Below the pieces are notes generated by a model, which worked only from the letters and a program-made list of their open reading frames with translations, searched no databases and was not told the origin of the DNA. A program made the position numbers and the translations under genes. Positions 9,042 through 18,018 of a stretch of DNA of 42,831 nucleotides are shown here, piece after piece. The stretch lies in contig JAEDEN010000007.1 of assembly GCA_016293265.1 (NCBI GenBank), positions 1 through 42,831 on the forward strand, given 5' to 3'. This stretch comes from Oscillospiraceae bacterium. GTDB taxonomy: Bacteria > Bacillota > Clostridia > Oscillospirales > Oscillospiraceae. Numbering within the stretch: the stretch's first letter is position 1; each line of letters begins with the position of its first letter.

Positions 9042-9178
9042 AAAGGACCCCTTCGGTTGGGAAATGTGCAAACCGACAAAGAAGTGGGAAGAAAATTTCC
9101 CTCTCCTTTTGGCAAAATCACGAAAATAAGTGTCTTCGACAAAAAGACATTTGTTGCCGAAAAAACAGGAAAAGGCTG

Positions 9179-9216
9179 GAGCTGTCCGCTGCAGGCGGAC
9201 AGCTCTCCGCTTTTTT
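9179..9216 (+). terminator. Terminator of the gdpP-ftsH run
   Basis: An 11-base-pair perfect stem, GAGCTGTCCGC (9179-9189) with GCGGACAGCTC (9195-9205), is followed by CTCCGC and six T residues. The 315-base gap 9042-9356 holds this, a small TGTCTT/AAGACA hairpin just upstream, and the AT-rich leader of livJ. No gene is apparent. Confidence 0.8.
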
Positions 9217-9356
9217 GCCACCGGAAAGCCTGACCCCCGGAAAAAAAGAAGGAAAGAATTTGTGGATAATTTACCTTGCTAAAATGAGGGGAACCCAATA
9301 AAATGTTAACCATGCAGGGGCATGAAGGCCCCTTTTCGACGAGGAGGATGAAAAGT

Positions 9357-10550
9357 ATGAAAAAGTTTGTTGCACTTGCACTGTCTCTTGCTATGGCTTT
9401 GAGCCTGGCCGCTTGCGGTGCCAAGGAAGACGCACCCGCGGCTTCCGGTGCTTCCCAGGGCAATAAGGTCGTCAAGATCGGCGTCTTCGAGCCTCAGACC
9501 GGCGATAACGGCGCCGGCGGCAAGAAGGAGATCCTGGGTATGCAGTATGGCAAGTCTGTTCAGCCCACTGTGGAGATCGGCGGCGAGGTCTACGATGTCC
9601 AGCTGGAGATCGTGGATAACCGCACCACTCCCGAAAACGGCAAGTCTGCCGCTTCCGAGCTGATGAACCGCGGCGTGTCCATCGTCCTGGGCTCCTACGG
9701 CTCCGGCGTGTCCACGGCCGGCGGCGAGGTCTTTGCCGAAGCCGGTGTCCCCGCTCTGGGCGTCACCTGCACCAACCCCCAGGTCACCGCCGGCTGCGAT
9801 GTTTACTATCGCCTGGCCTTCCTGGATCCCTTCCAGGGCACCGTTCTGGCCAACTACGCTTATAATGAGCTGGGCGTGACCACCGCTTACACCATCGCCA
9901 TGCTGGGCAGCGATTATGACCAGGGCCTGGTCTATTACTTCACCGAGGCCTTCAAGGCTCTGGGCGGCACCGTTGTCAACGAGGATTTCCCCGAGGGCAG
10001 CGCCAACTTCGTTTCCTACATCAACAATGCCAAGGCCGCCGGTGCCGGCGCCATCTTCGCCCCCGTTTCCATCAACTATGCCCAGCTGATCGTTGAGGCC
10101 GCCGATGCCCAAGGCTTTGAGGGCTCTCTGCTGGGCTCCGACACCTGGGACGACAACATGGTCATCGAGTCCGCCAAGGGCCGCAACGTGGATATCAAGG
10201 TCACCACCTTCTACCAGGAGGGCGGCAACCCTGAGTTCGACGCCGGCATCAAGGAGTGGATCAACAACAATTCCGACGCCAAGACCAACAACGGAGGCAA
10301 CGATATGATCTCCGCCGTGTCCGCCATGGGCTATGATGCTTACTTCACCGCCCTGGAGGCCCTGAAGGCTGCCGGCAGCACCGATGCCAAGGCCGTTCTG
10401 GAGGCCATGCCTTCCGTGAAGCTGGAAGGCGTGTGCGGTCCCATCGAGTTTGACGATATCGGCGACGCCAAGCGCGACTCCGCTTATATCAAGACCGCCA
10501 ATACCGAGACCGGTGCCTGGGAGTTTGTGAAGGTCCAGACCGTTGAGTGA
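9357..10550 (+). CDS. livJ: Branched-chain amino acid ABC transporter, substrate-binding lipoprotein
   Basis: A 397-residue lipoprotein that captures leucine, isoleucine or valine (or related substrates) outside the membrane. The signal peptide MKKFVALALSLAMALSLAAC ends in a lipobox, with Cys 20 the lipidated residue, followed by an Ala/Ser linker. The mature part has the type-I periplasmic-binding fold of the LivJ family: KIGVFEPQTGDNG, ELMNRGVSIVLGSYGSG and GAIFAPVSINYAQL. The start at ATG 9357 is nine bases after GAGGAGG; the ATG at 9348 abuts that site and is too close. It is the first gene of a five-gene livJHMGF operon. The exact substrate cannot be read from sequence. Confidence 0.92.
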   Translation: MKKFVALALSLAMALSLAACGAKEDAPAASGASQGNKVVKIGVFEPQTGDNGAGGKKEILGMQYGKSVQPTVEIGGEVYDVQLEIVDNRTTPENGKSAASELMNRGVSIVLGSYGSGVSTAGGEVFAEAGVPALGVTCTNPQVTAGCDVYYRLAFLDPFQGTVLANYAYNELGVTTAYTIAMLGSDYDQGLVYYFTEAFKALGGTVVNEDFPEGSANFVSYINNAKAAGAGAIFAPVSINYAQLIVEAADAQGFEGSLLGSDTWDDNMVIESAKGRNVDIKVTTFYQEGGNPEFDAGIKEWINNNSDAKTNNGGNDMISAVSAMGYDAYFTALEALKAAGSTDAKAVLEAMPSVKLEGVCGPIEFDDIGDAKRDSAYIKTANTETGAWEFVKVQTVE

Positions 10551-10573
10551 TTGACGGAACGTTTTCCGAAAAC

Positions 10574-10612
10574 AAAAGGGGATGGCGGCGTGTTCCGCTG
10601 CCATCCCCTTTT
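10574..10612 (+). terminator. Intra-operon hairpin between livJ and livH (partial terminator)
   Basis: A 13-base-pair perfect stem, AAAAGGGGATGGC (10574-10586) with GCCATCCCCTTTT (10600-10612), ends in TTTT. A second imperfect hairpin, CTCGAAA (10654-10660) with TTTCGAG (10677-10683), precedes livH. They probably terminate or stabilise most livJ transcripts so that binding protein exceeds permease. Confidence 0.75.
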
Positions 10613-10730
10613 CGGCATCTCATCCACCAGTGCTTCATGCTGTGTTGGGTCGCCTCGAAAGGGCGGGAACGCGCTTTTTCGAGACGGCCCAGTACCACCG
10701 AGAGAGAGAAAAACCACAGGAGGTTTTCCC

Positions 10731-11609
10731 ATGCGAGAACTTGTGCCTTATATCATCAACGGCATCTCCGTGGGCGGTCAGTACGCGCTGATCGCCATCG
10801 GTTATACGCTGGTCTACGGCATTCTGCGCCTGATCAACTTTGCCCACGGCGATGTATTCATGGTGGCGGGCCTGGTGATGGTCTATACCACCGCCTCTAT
10901 GCCCATCTACCTGTCTGTTCCCCTGGTGCTGCTGGCTACAGTGGTGCTGGGCTTCACCATCGAGCGGGTGGCCTACAAGCCCCTGCGCACCGCGCCCCGG
11001 ATGTCTGTTATGATCTCCGCCATCGGCGTGAGCTATCTGATCCAGAACCTGGCTTTCTACCTCACCGGCGGTGTGCCCCAGCCGGTAAGCAACCCCATCC
11101 CCTGGATCTCCGACAACGTGATCGTCCTGGGCGAGTCCACCAAGCGCGTTACCCTCATCACCCCCGTCCTCACCATTTTGCTGGTGGCGGCGCTGGTGTA
11201 TCTCATCAACCACACCAAGATCGGCATGGCCATGCGGGCTGCCGCCAAGGATTTTGAAACGGCGCAGCTCATGGGTATCCGGATCAACTCCGTCATCTCC
11301 ATGACCTTTGTCATCGGCTCCTTCCTGGCGGCCATCGGCTCCATGCTGTATTTCACCAACTATCCCTCCGTTGCCATCACCTCCGGCGGTATGCCGGGCC
11401 TGAAGGCCTTCGTGGCGGCGGTGTTCGGCGGCATCGGGTCCATCCCCGGCGCCGTGGTGGGCGCGTTCATCATCGGATTGTGCGAGGAGGTCATCAAAGG
11501 CCTCGGCTACACCACCTTCTCCGACGCCTTCACCTTCGCACTGCTGATCGTGGTGCTGTGCGTCAAGCCCACGGGCCTGTTCGGCGAGAAGGTCACCGAC
11601 AAGGTGTAA
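10731..11609 (+). CDS. livH: Branched-chain amino acid ABC transporter permease LivH
   Basis: A 292-residue inner-membrane permease. The N-terminus has NGISVGGQYALIAIGYTLVYG and LINFAHGDVFMVAG, signatures of LivH. About eight hydrophobic helices follow, with the cytoplasmic coupling segment near AMRAAAKDFETAQLMGI. ATG 10731 follows ACAGGAGG by about eight bases; longer in-frame readings extend back into the livJ-livH hairpin region and are rejected. It is the partner of livM, 12 bases downstream. Confidence 0.93.
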   Translation: MRELVPYIINGISVGGQYALIAIGYTLVYGILRLINFAHGDVFMVAGLVMVYTTASMPIYLSVPLVLLATVVLGFTIERVAYKPLRTAPRMSVMISAIGVSYLIQNLAFYLTGGVPQPVSNPIPWISDNVIVLGESTKRVTLITPVLTILLVAALVYLINHTKIGMAMRAAAKDFETAQLMGIRINSVISMTFVIGSFLAAIGSMLYFTNYPSVAITSGGMPGLKAFVAAVFGGIGSIPGAVVGAFIIGLCEEVIKGLGYTTFSDAFTFALLIVVLCVKPTGLFGEKVTDKV

Positions 11610-11621
11610 GGAGGGACGGAC

Positions 11622-12728
11622 ATGAAGAAAAAACAAACCATTTTAACGGCGGCGGTGCTGGTTTTGATCCTGGCGGCGTCCATCACCCTGGATGCCGTCC
11701 TCCCCAGCTACCACATTGCCATCACCGTGGTGAAAAAGGCCGCCGTCTATGCGCTGGTGGCCGTATCCATGAATCTGCTCAACGGCTTTACGGGATTGTT
11801 CTCCCTGGGTCAGGCAGGCTTCATGCTGCTGGGCGCTTACGCCTACGGCGTTCTGTGCATCCCCGTTGATAAGCGGGCCAGCGTTTACCAGTATTTTGAC
11901 GGCGGCGCCATCCGCTTCTCTCTGCCGGAAATCTTCGCCGGCTTCCTGGGGGATACCGTGGGCACCACTGTGGGTATGCTTGCGGCCCTGGCGGTGGGCG
12001 GCATTCTGGCGGCCCTGATGGCCTACCTCATCGGCCTTCCGGTACTGCGCCTCAAGAGCGATTACCTGGCCATCGCCACCCTGGGCTTTGCCGAGATCCT
12101 CAGAGCCTTCTTCCAGTGGAATGCCCTGGGCCCCATCACCAACGGCTCCAACCTGCTCAAGAGCTATCCCGGCTTTGAGAACGCCACCTCCTACATTCTG
12201 CTGGCGGGCTCCATGATCGCCATCGTGGTTCTGCTCATCAATTCCACCTACGGCCGTGCCTTCAAAGCGATCCGGGACGACGAGGTGGCTGCCGAGGCCA
12301 TGGGTATCAATCTGGCCAAGCATAAGCGCATGGCGTTCATCATCAGCTCCTTTTTCGCCGGGATCGGCGGCGGTATGCTGGCCATGTACAACGGTACCAT
12401 CGCCGCCGCCCCCTTCAAGAGCGCCCTGACCTATGAGATCCTCCTCATCGTGGTTATCGGCGGCATCGGCTCCATTACCGGCTCCATTCTGGCCAGCTTC
12501 CTCTACATCTTCAGCTCCGAGTGGCTGCTGCGGGGCCTGGACTCCGGCACCTTCCTGGGGATCAATGCACCCGGTATCTTCAAAAACGGTTTCCGCATGG
12601 CGGTGTTCTCTGTCATCATCATGGTGATCGTGCTCTTCTTCCGCAAGGGCATCATGGGTGACAAGGAGCTGCCTGACCTGATGGTCAGAAAAGCGAAAAA
12701 GCGCAAAAAGGAGGCCGCCGGAAAATGA
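11622..12728 (+). CDS. livM: Branched-chain amino acid ABC transporter permease LivM
   Basis: A 368-residue membrane permease that pairs with LivH to form the translocation channel. Family motifs are AVSMNLLNGFTGLFSLGQAGF, with LKSDYLAIATLGFAEI and the coupling loop STYGRAFKAIRDDEVAAEAMGI. A hydrophobic N-terminal helix and about nine further helices are apparent. The Lys-rich tail (RKAKKRKKEAAGK) is cytoplasmic. GGAGG precedes the ATG. Its stop overlaps the livG start by four bases (ATGA). Confidence 0.93.
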   Translation: MKKKQTILTAAVLVLILAASITLDAVLPSYHIAITVVKKAAVYALVAVSMNLLNGFTGLFSLGQAGFMLLGAYAYGVLCIPVDKRASVYQYFDGGAIRFSLPEIFAGFLGDTVGTTVGMLAALAVGGILAALMAYLIGLPVLRLKSDYLAIATLGFAEILRAFFQWNALGPITNGSNLLKSYPGFENATSYILLAGSMIAIVVLLINSTYGRAFKAIRDDEVAAEAMGINLAKHKRMAFIISSFFAGIGGGMLAMYNGTIAAAPFKSALTYEILLIVVIGGIGSITGSILASFLYIFSSEWLLRGLDSGTFLGINAPGIFKNGFRMAVFSVIIMVIVLFFRKGIMGDKELPDLMVRKAKKRKKEAAGK

Positions 12729-13567
12729 GCAAGAACGTTTTGAGAATCGACAACGCCACCATGCAGTTCGGCGGCGTCGTGGCGGTGGATAATCTGAACC
12801 TGGAGATCAACGAGGGTGAGATCGTGGCCCTCATCGGCCCCAATGGCGCCGGCAAGACCACCGCCTTCAACGTGGTCACCGGTGTGTACCAACCCACCAA
12901 CGGGGCAGTGTGGTTCAACGGGGAGAAGATCATCGAAAACCATCCACAGGGCAAGATGAAGAAGATGTACAAGGGCGAGTGCGCCGGAGCCTATACCCAC
13001 GTCTTGGCCCCCACTCCCGATAAGATCACCAAGATGGGCATGGCCCGCACCTTCCAGAACATCCGCCTTTGGAAGAGCCAGACCGTCTTTGACAATGTGC
13101 TCATCGCCAAGCACTGCCGCGCGACCTCCAACGTATTTTCCGCCACCTTCCGCCTGAACCGCAGGGAGGAGGCCCGGCAGCGGGCCGAGGTGGAGGAGCT
13201 GCTGGAGGTGGTGGGCCTGGCCGATGTGAAGGACGAGCTGGCCACCGCCCTGCCCTACGGCAAGCAGCGCCGGCTGGAGATTGCCCGGGCCCTGGCCGCG
13301 GAGCCCACCCTGCTCCTTCTGGACGAGCCCGCCGCTGGCATGAACCCCCAGGAGACCGATGAGCTTACCGCTTTCATCGGCGAGATCCGGGACCGGTTCC
13401 ATGTGACGATCTTCCTCATTGAGCACCACATGAACCTGGTCATGAACATCTCTGACCGCATCTACGTGCTGGATTTCGGCAAGCTCATCGCCGAGGGCAC
13501 TCCGGCGGAGATTCAGAACAACAAGCGCGTCATCGACGCGTATTTGGGGGTGGCGGAAGATGCTTAA
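12725..13567 (+). CDS. livG: Branched-chain amino acid ABC transporter ATPase LivG
   Basis: A 280-residue cytoplasmic ATPase driving LivHM. Walker A GPNGAGKTT is near residue 37. The signature LPYGKQRRLEIARAL and Walker B LLLLDEPAAGMN are intact, and the switch His lies in FLIEHHMNLV. The GMARTFQNIRLW segment is typical of LivG. A short stretch around GECAGAYTHVLAPTPDK sits ahead of it and looks like a local insertion. The start overlaps the livM stop and the stop overlaps the livF start, implying coupled translation. Confidence 0.94.
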   Translation: MSKNVLRIDNATMQFGGVVAVDNLNLEINEGEIVALIGPNGAGKTTAFNVVTGVYQPTNGAVWFNGEKIIENHPQGKMKKMYKGECAGAYTHVLAPTPDKITKMGMARTFQNIRLWKSQTVFDNVLIAKHCRATSNVFSATFRLNRREEARQRAEVEELLEVVGLADVKDELATALPYGKQRRLEIARALAAEPTLLLLDEPAAGMNPQETDELTAFIGEIRDRFHVTIFLIEHHMNLVMNISDRIYVLDFGKLIAEGTPAEIQNNKRVIDAYLGVAEDA

Positions 13568-14270
13568 AATTGAAAACCTCCATGTCTCCTATGGCGGCAT
13601 CCAGGCCCTGCGGGGCATCAATATGCAGGTGCGTGACGGTGAGATCGCAACCCTCATCGGCGCAAACGGCGCCGGTAAGTCCACCACCCTGCGCACCATC
13701 TCCGGCCTTGTGAAGGCCAGCTCCGGCTCTATCCAGTGGAACGGCGAGGAGCTTTTGGGCAAGTCCATCGACAAGATCATCGGCTCCGGCATCGCCCTGA
13801 GCCCTGAGGGCCGCCGGGTGTTCCCGGATATGACGGTTCTGGAGAATCTGAAGATCGGCGCTTACCTGCGCAAGGACAAGGACGGCATCGAAAAGGACAT
13901 CCAATGGGTCTATGACCTCTTCCCCCGCCTCAAGGAGCGGAGCTGGCAGTTGGCCGGCACCCTTTCCGGCGGCGAGCAGCAGATGCTGGCCGTGGGCCGG
14001 GCTCTCATGTCCCGCCCCAAGCTGATGATGCTGGATGAGCCCTCCCTGGGTCTGGCCCCCCTGGTGGTGCAGGATATTTTCTCCATCATCCGGGAGATCA
14101 ACCGCCAGGGCGTGACGGTGCTGCTCATCGAGCAGAACGCCAACATGGCCTTGAAGATCGCAGACTACGGCTATGTGTTGGAGACCGGCACCATCACCAT
14201 GACCGGCACCGGCGCGGAGCTGCTGGCAAACGAGAAGGTCCGGGAGGCATATCTGGGCAAAAACGGCTGA
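13560..14270 (+). CDS. livF: Branched-chain amino acid ABC transporter ATPase LivF
   Basis: A 236-residue ATPase, the second nucleotide-binding subunit of the Liv complex. It shows Walker A GANGAGKST near residue 37, SPEGRRVFPDMTVLENL, the signature LSGGEQQMLAVGRALM, and Walker B LMMLDEPSLGLAP. Length and motifs are standard. The ATG lies inside the end of livG (8-base overlap). A terminator follows 43 bases after the stop, closing the operon. Confidence 0.95.
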   Translation: MLKIENLHVSYGGIQALRGINMQVRDGEIATLIGANGAGKSTTLRTISGLVKASSGSIQWNGEELLGKSIDKIIGSGIALSPEGRRVFPDMTVLENLKIGAYLRKDKDGIEKDIQWVYDLFPRLKERSWQLAGTLSGGEQQMLAVGRALMSRPKLMMLDEPSLGLAPLVVQDIFSIIREINRQGVTVLLIEQNANMALKIADYGYVLETGTITMTGTGAELLANEKVREAYLGKNG

Positions 14271-14312
14271 CCTCCCCGGGGATCCGCCCCGATGGGGCGT
14301 ACAGCAAAAAAC

Positions 14313-14349
14313 AATCGGCGCCTGGCTTTTCAGCCGGGCGCCGATTTTT
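14313..14349 (+). terminator. Terminator of the liv operon
   Basis: AATCGGCGCC-T-GGCT (14313-14327) pairs with AGCC-G-GGCGCCGATT (14332-14346), then TTT. One internal mismatch interrupts a stem of about 14 pairs. The remainder of 14350-14566 holds no recognisable gene. Confidence 0.85.
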
Positions 14350-14566
14350 CGACTCTTTTTTCGACTCCTGTGGACTATTATGTCATAAAACCCCGTGGAT
14401 TCTGTGCGTACAAGGCGGCTCCGTGGGGGCTGCCATGCCCCGGGGTGCGGTGGCGACTCTTGGCAAAAAAGATTTACGGTTTCTTCATGATTCCGCCGCC
14501 GGTTTGGAGTAACTTTTTCCCGTAACCATTCGTCTAAACGGAAAAAGACATAAGGAGGAAACATCC

Positions 14567-15151
14567 ATGAAATATACGATCTTTGCCATGGCCCTTTCGG
14601 CGCTGGTACTGGCAGGCTGTGCCGGCGAGCCCGACCCTCACCCGGCTGGGAGCGGGAAGGCGCCGGACGCCAGTGTTTCGGTCCAGGCATCCCAGCGCCC
14701 CTCTGCTGCGGACCTGGAGGTGACGGTGGAAGGGGAGATGGAGACTGTTCCCGCCACCCTCTATGCCCAGGAGGGCTACTCCATGTACATCCCCAATGAG
14801 GGCTGGGTGCTGCGGGGCGACACCGAGGACGGCATCCTGCGGGAGATCTGGGAATCCACCGCAAACGACGAGGTGGAGCTGATGGTCTGCCACTACGAGG
14901 ACATGAGCTCCATGGTGGCCCGGGACCGCTTTGTAAGAGATTGCGGCTATGTGTTTGCCGACGGTCTGGGAGGCGAGCTGGGAGCCCCCCTTTACGGCAC
15001 CGATGACGACGGCGACGTGCTGGAATTCATGGTGGCGGAGGGGCTGAACGGCACCACCTACGTCATCGCCTGGGAATACCCGGCGGAAGCGGCGGAGGGC
15101 TTCGGAGTGCGCCTGGCAGCGATGGCAAACACCTTTGCGCTGGAGGATTGA
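14567..15151 (+). CDS. Predicted lipoprotein of unknown function
   Basis: A 194-residue secreted protein. The signal peptide MKYTIFAMALSALVLAGC ends in a lipobox (LAGC), followed by a Pro/Ser/Ala-rich linker of about 35 residues. The mature domain is acidic, with YSMYIPNEGWVLRG, EVELMVCHYEDMSSM and FADGLGG; nothing in it matches an enzyme I recognise. Fold and length resemble small clostridial lipoproteins with a single alpha/beta domain, but this is only an impression. ATAAGGAGGA lies about nine bases before the ATG. It is preceded by the liv terminator, so it appears to be its own transcription unit. Confidence 0.8.
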   Translation: MKYTIFAMALSALVLAGCAGEPDPHPAGSGKAPDASVSVQASQRPSAADLEVTVEGEMETVPATLYAQEGYSMYIPNEGWVLRGDTEDGILREIWESTANDEVELMVCHYEDMSSMVARDRFVRDCGYVFADGLGGELGAPLYGTDDDGDVLEFMVAEGLNGTTYVIAWEYPAEAAEGFGVRLAAMANTFALED

Positions 15152-15207
15152 ACCGCCGCCCCGAAACCGGGGGAACGGCCTGGATGACCGGCGGCCATAA
15201 AACGGCA

Positions 15208-15230
15208 GGCGGCGGCATATTGACGCCGCC
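15208..15230 (+). terminator. Possible weak terminator after the first lipoprotein gene
   Basis: GGCGGCG (15208-15214) pairs with CGCCGCC (15224-15230). No T tract follows, so function is uncertain. Confidence 0.3.
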
Positions 15231-15316
15231 GTGATGCCCCTTACGCTGAACAGGGTGTGCCGCCGGGAGATTTTTTAAGACAGAATAAAAAAACGGGACT
15301 TGGGAGAGAAAGAACG

Positions 15317-16378
15317 ATGAAAAGCAATATCAGAACGAAAGCCCGGGTGGGAATGGCCATGGCTCTGGCAGGCGTTTCAATGCTGTGCGCCGCCTGCGGA
15401 GCAAATGAGCCCTCCGTACCGGATCCGTCGGAGCAGCCGGTTTCGGAAGAAAGCGGAAACAAGGAGCAAGGCGGGGGAGAGGCCGTATCCTCCGGTCAGG
15501 AACAGGGAAGCACCTCCTTCCGGGAATTTTCCTTTGCGGAGGTTGCTGACCGGGAATTCTATTTTTCCAGCGGCGCGGGGGCCTGGCGCACCGTGCTCCA
15601 CATTCACGAAGACGGGACGTTTGACGGGAATTATCAGGACAGTGATATGGGGGCGGCAGGCCCCGAATTCCCCAACGGGACGGTTTACTACAGTGAATTT
15701 TCCGGCGCTTTTACGGCCCCGGAGATGGTGGATGACACCACCGCTGTATTTCAGATAGACTCCATCGAATATGCCCATGCATTCGGGGAGGAGGTCAAGG
15801 ATGGCTATTCCTATCATTATACGGCCGCCTATGGCCTTGCCGGCGCAGAGAACCTGTATATGTATCTTCCGGGAGCGAAGTTGGCAGACCTGCCGGAAGC
15901 CTACCGGAACTGGGTGGGCTACTATAATTGGGAGAGTATGCAGGAGACTGAGCTTTCCTTTTACGGACTTTATAATGAGAAGGAAGAAGAGGGCTTTTCC
16001 AGCTATGCTGCGGCTGATGATGCCGGAGGGGTGAAAGCAGAGATCGCCGAAACGGAAGAAACCGCCGCCGAATTGGAGGACTTTTTGCAGAATGCGGCCC
16101 TGACGCAGGCGGAGCTCAACGTGACAGCGGGCCAGATCTATCAGGCTTGGGATGATACCCTGAACGATATATGGGGGATTTTGAAGGAAAATCTGGATGC
16201 GGCCTCCATGAAGCGGCTTACAGAGGAACAGCTTGCCTGGATCGCGGAAAAAGAGGCTGCCGCCGAAGCGGCCGGGGCTGAATATGAGGGCGGCAGCATG
16301 ACGGCGATGGCCGTCAACCTGAAGGCGGCGGAGCTGACCAGGGAAAGGGTCTACGAGCTTGCGGAGTATCTGCAATAA
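15317..16378 (+). CDS. Lipoprotein with LprI-like (DUF1311) C-terminal domain
   Basis: A 353-residue secreted lipoprotein. The signal region runs to a lipobox at about residues 27-31 (LCAAC), then an acidic low-complexity linker rich in Glu, Ser, Gly and Gln. The centre (about 75-235) looks beta-rich and is unassigned. The final 100 residues have the pattern WDDTLNDIWGIL ... RLTEEQLAWIAEKEAAAE, typical of lysozyme-inhibitor LprI-like DUF1311 domains. ATG 15317 follows GGGAGAG; the frame is open further upstream but without a better site. The LprI-like name is a fold label; lysozyme inhibition is unproven here. Confidence 0.75.
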   Translation: MKSNIRTKARVGMAMALAGVSMLCAACGANEPSVPDPSEQPVSEESGNKEQGGGEAVSSGQEQGSTSFREFSFAEVADREFYFSSGAGAWRTVLHIHEDGTFDGNYQDSDMGAAGPEFPNGTVYYSEFSGAFTAPEMVDDTTAVFQIDSIEYAHAFGEEVKDGYSYHYTAAYGLAGAENLYMYLPGAKLADLPEAYRNWVGYYNWESMQETELSFYGLYNEKEEEGFSSYAAADDAGGVKAEIAETEETAAELEDFLQNAALTQAELNVTAGQIYQAWDDTLNDIWGILKENLDAASMKRLTEEQLAWIAEKEAAAEAAGAEYEGGSMTAMAVNLKAAELTRERVYELAEYLQ

Positions 16379-16488
16379 AGAGATCCGGAATGCCTGAAGA
16401 CACGAATGGGCCGCTGCTTCCGGTTTGCGGCCCGCTTCCGCCCGATTCCCCTGCCGCCGGCGGGTTTGAAAAACGGAATACAAAGCCA

Positions 16489-16529
16489 CAGACCGTTGAC
16501 GCGCCCCATGGTGCAGCGTCAACGGTCTG
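16489..16529. repeat. 14-bp perfect inverted repeat upstream of arcA
   Basis: CAGACCGTTGACGC (16489-16502) and GCGTCAACGGTCTG (16516-16529) flank a 13-base loop containing CCATGG. No T tract follows. The 304-base gap 16379-16682 holds this, a GC-rich palindrome with seven T residues near 16590-16612, and the arcA leader. No gene is seen. Confidence 0.6.
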
Positions 16530-16682
16530 CTTACGTTCTCCCAATAAAGGGCGATGCTGCTCCCTGCAATATTTCTCCATGGGCTCCTGAGGAAAGGGGC
16601 CCTCCTTTTTTTGCTTTTTTGTATGAAAATCGCAAAACGCGGGATTCTATCGCTGTAGAGCAACGAAAGGAGTTGAGCTGAT

Positions 16683-17906
16683 TTGGAAACGGGAATCCAT
16701 AATACCTCGGAGATCGGCCGGCTGAAAAAGGTGATGCTCCACCGCCCCGGGGCGGAGCTGGAAAACCTGGTGCCGGAATATCTGGAACGGCTGCTGTTCG
16801 ACGACATTCCCTATTTAAAGGAGGCCCAGCGGGAGCACGACGCCTTTGCCGAATGCCTCCGGGCCCAGGGAGTGGAGGTGGTGTACCTGACGGACCTGGT
16901 GGTGGAGTCCATCACCGACAACGCCGTGCGTCAGGAATTCATTCGAACCTTTTTACAGGAGTCCGGCGTCACGGAGCAGCGGATGGAAGAGCGGCTTTAC
17001 GAGGAGCTTTCCGCCATGCCCGACGGGGAGATGGTCAGGACCATGATGGCTGGCGTGCGCAAAAGCGCCCTGGGCAAGAAGGGAGGCAGGCTGGGAGATT
17101 TCCTGGCGGCTACGGAGGACGATTATCCCTTCGCCGTGGACCCCATGCCCAACCTCTATTTCACCCGGGACCCCTTTGCCACCATCGGCCGGGGTGTGTC
17201 CATCCACAAGATGCACACCGTCACCCGCAACCGGGAGACCCTCTTCGGAAAATTCATTTTCGAGCACCATCCCCTCTATCAAAACGCTCCCCGCTGGTAC
17301 GACCGGGGAGAGACCTCCTCCCTGGAGGGAGGCGATATCCTGGTGCTCTCGCCGGAGGTGCTGGCGGTAGGGATCTCCCAGCGTACCCGGGAGAACTCCA
17401 TTGACACCTTGGCGGAGGCCGTCTTGGGCAAGAGTGATACCTTCAAAAAGGTGTTGGCCTTCAATATCCCAAAGACCCGCTCCTTTATGCACCTGGACAC
17501 CGTCTTCACCATGGTGGACCGGGACAAGTTCACCGTTCACCCCAATATTTTGCAGAGCATCACCGTTTTTGTCATGGAACTGGATGAAAACCGGCAGATG
17601 CGCATCACCCAGGAGGACGGACGGCTGGAGGATATCCTGAAAGAGCACCTGCACCTGGACCACGTTACCCTCATCCCTTGTGGCCGGGGCGGTGCCATCG
17701 ACGCGGCCCGGGAGCAGTGGAGCGATGGTAGCAATACCCTTGCCATCGCCCCCGGAGAGGTGGTGGTCTACGCCCGCAACGACGTGACCAACCGCTCCCT
17801 GGAGGACGCGGGGGTACGGATCCATGTCATTCCCAGCGCGGAGCTGTCCAGAGGCCGGGGCGGCCCCAGGTGCATGAGTATGCCGCTGTGGAGAGAGGAT
17901 ATTTAG
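16683..17906 (+). CDS. arcA: Arginine deiminase
   Basis: A 407-residue cytoplasmic enzyme converting arginine to citrulline and ammonia, the first step of the ADI energy pathway. Diagnostic motifs are IGRLKKVMLHRPG at the start, PNLYFTRDPFATIG, SLEGGDIL, FMHLDTVFTMVD and the C-terminal GGPRCMSMPLWRED carrying the catalytic cysteine. The start is TTG at 16683, preceded by GAAAGGAG about 11 bases away; the initial ETGIHNTSEIG matches known ADI N-termini. arcB follows after 112 bases. Confidence 0.95.
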   Translation: METGIHNTSEIGRLKKVMLHRPGAELENLVPEYLERLLFDDIPYLKEAQREHDAFAECLRAQGVEVVYLTDLVVESITDNAVRQEFIRTFLQESGVTEQRMEERLYEELSAMPDGEMVRTMMAGVRKSALGKKGGRLGDFLAATEDDYPFAVDPMPNLYFTRDPFATIGRGVSIHKMHTVTRNRETLFGKFIFEHHPLYQNAPRWYDRGETSSLEGGDILVLSPEVLAVGISQRTRENSIDTLAEAVLGKSDTFKKVLAFNIPKTRSFMHLDTVFTMVDRDKFTVHPNILQSITVFVMELDENRQMRITQEDGRLEDILKEHLHLDHVTLIPCGRGGAIDAAREQWSDGSNTLAIAPGEVVVYARNDVTNRSLEDAGVRIHVIPSAELSRGRGGPRCMSMPLWREDI

Positions 17907-18018
17907 AAAGACCGTCTTTGACCATGGCGCCGGCCGTGGGGAAGGAGCGGCGGAGTCCGCGTATTTTCGCCGCCCCGGTGCCGGGACGGCCATCATTGGA
18001 AGGATAAGGAGAAGAACT

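Noticed and set aside
7131..9221. A 696-codon open frame on the - strand across ftsH
   Set aside because: Shadow of FtsH; no ribosome-binding site and His/Gly/Gln-rich translation.
9261..9269. A perfect DnaA box (TTATCCACA on the - strand) upstream of livJ
   Set aside because: Only one copy was seen, with no cluster or AT-rich unwinding region and no dnaA or dnaN nearby, so it is not an origin.
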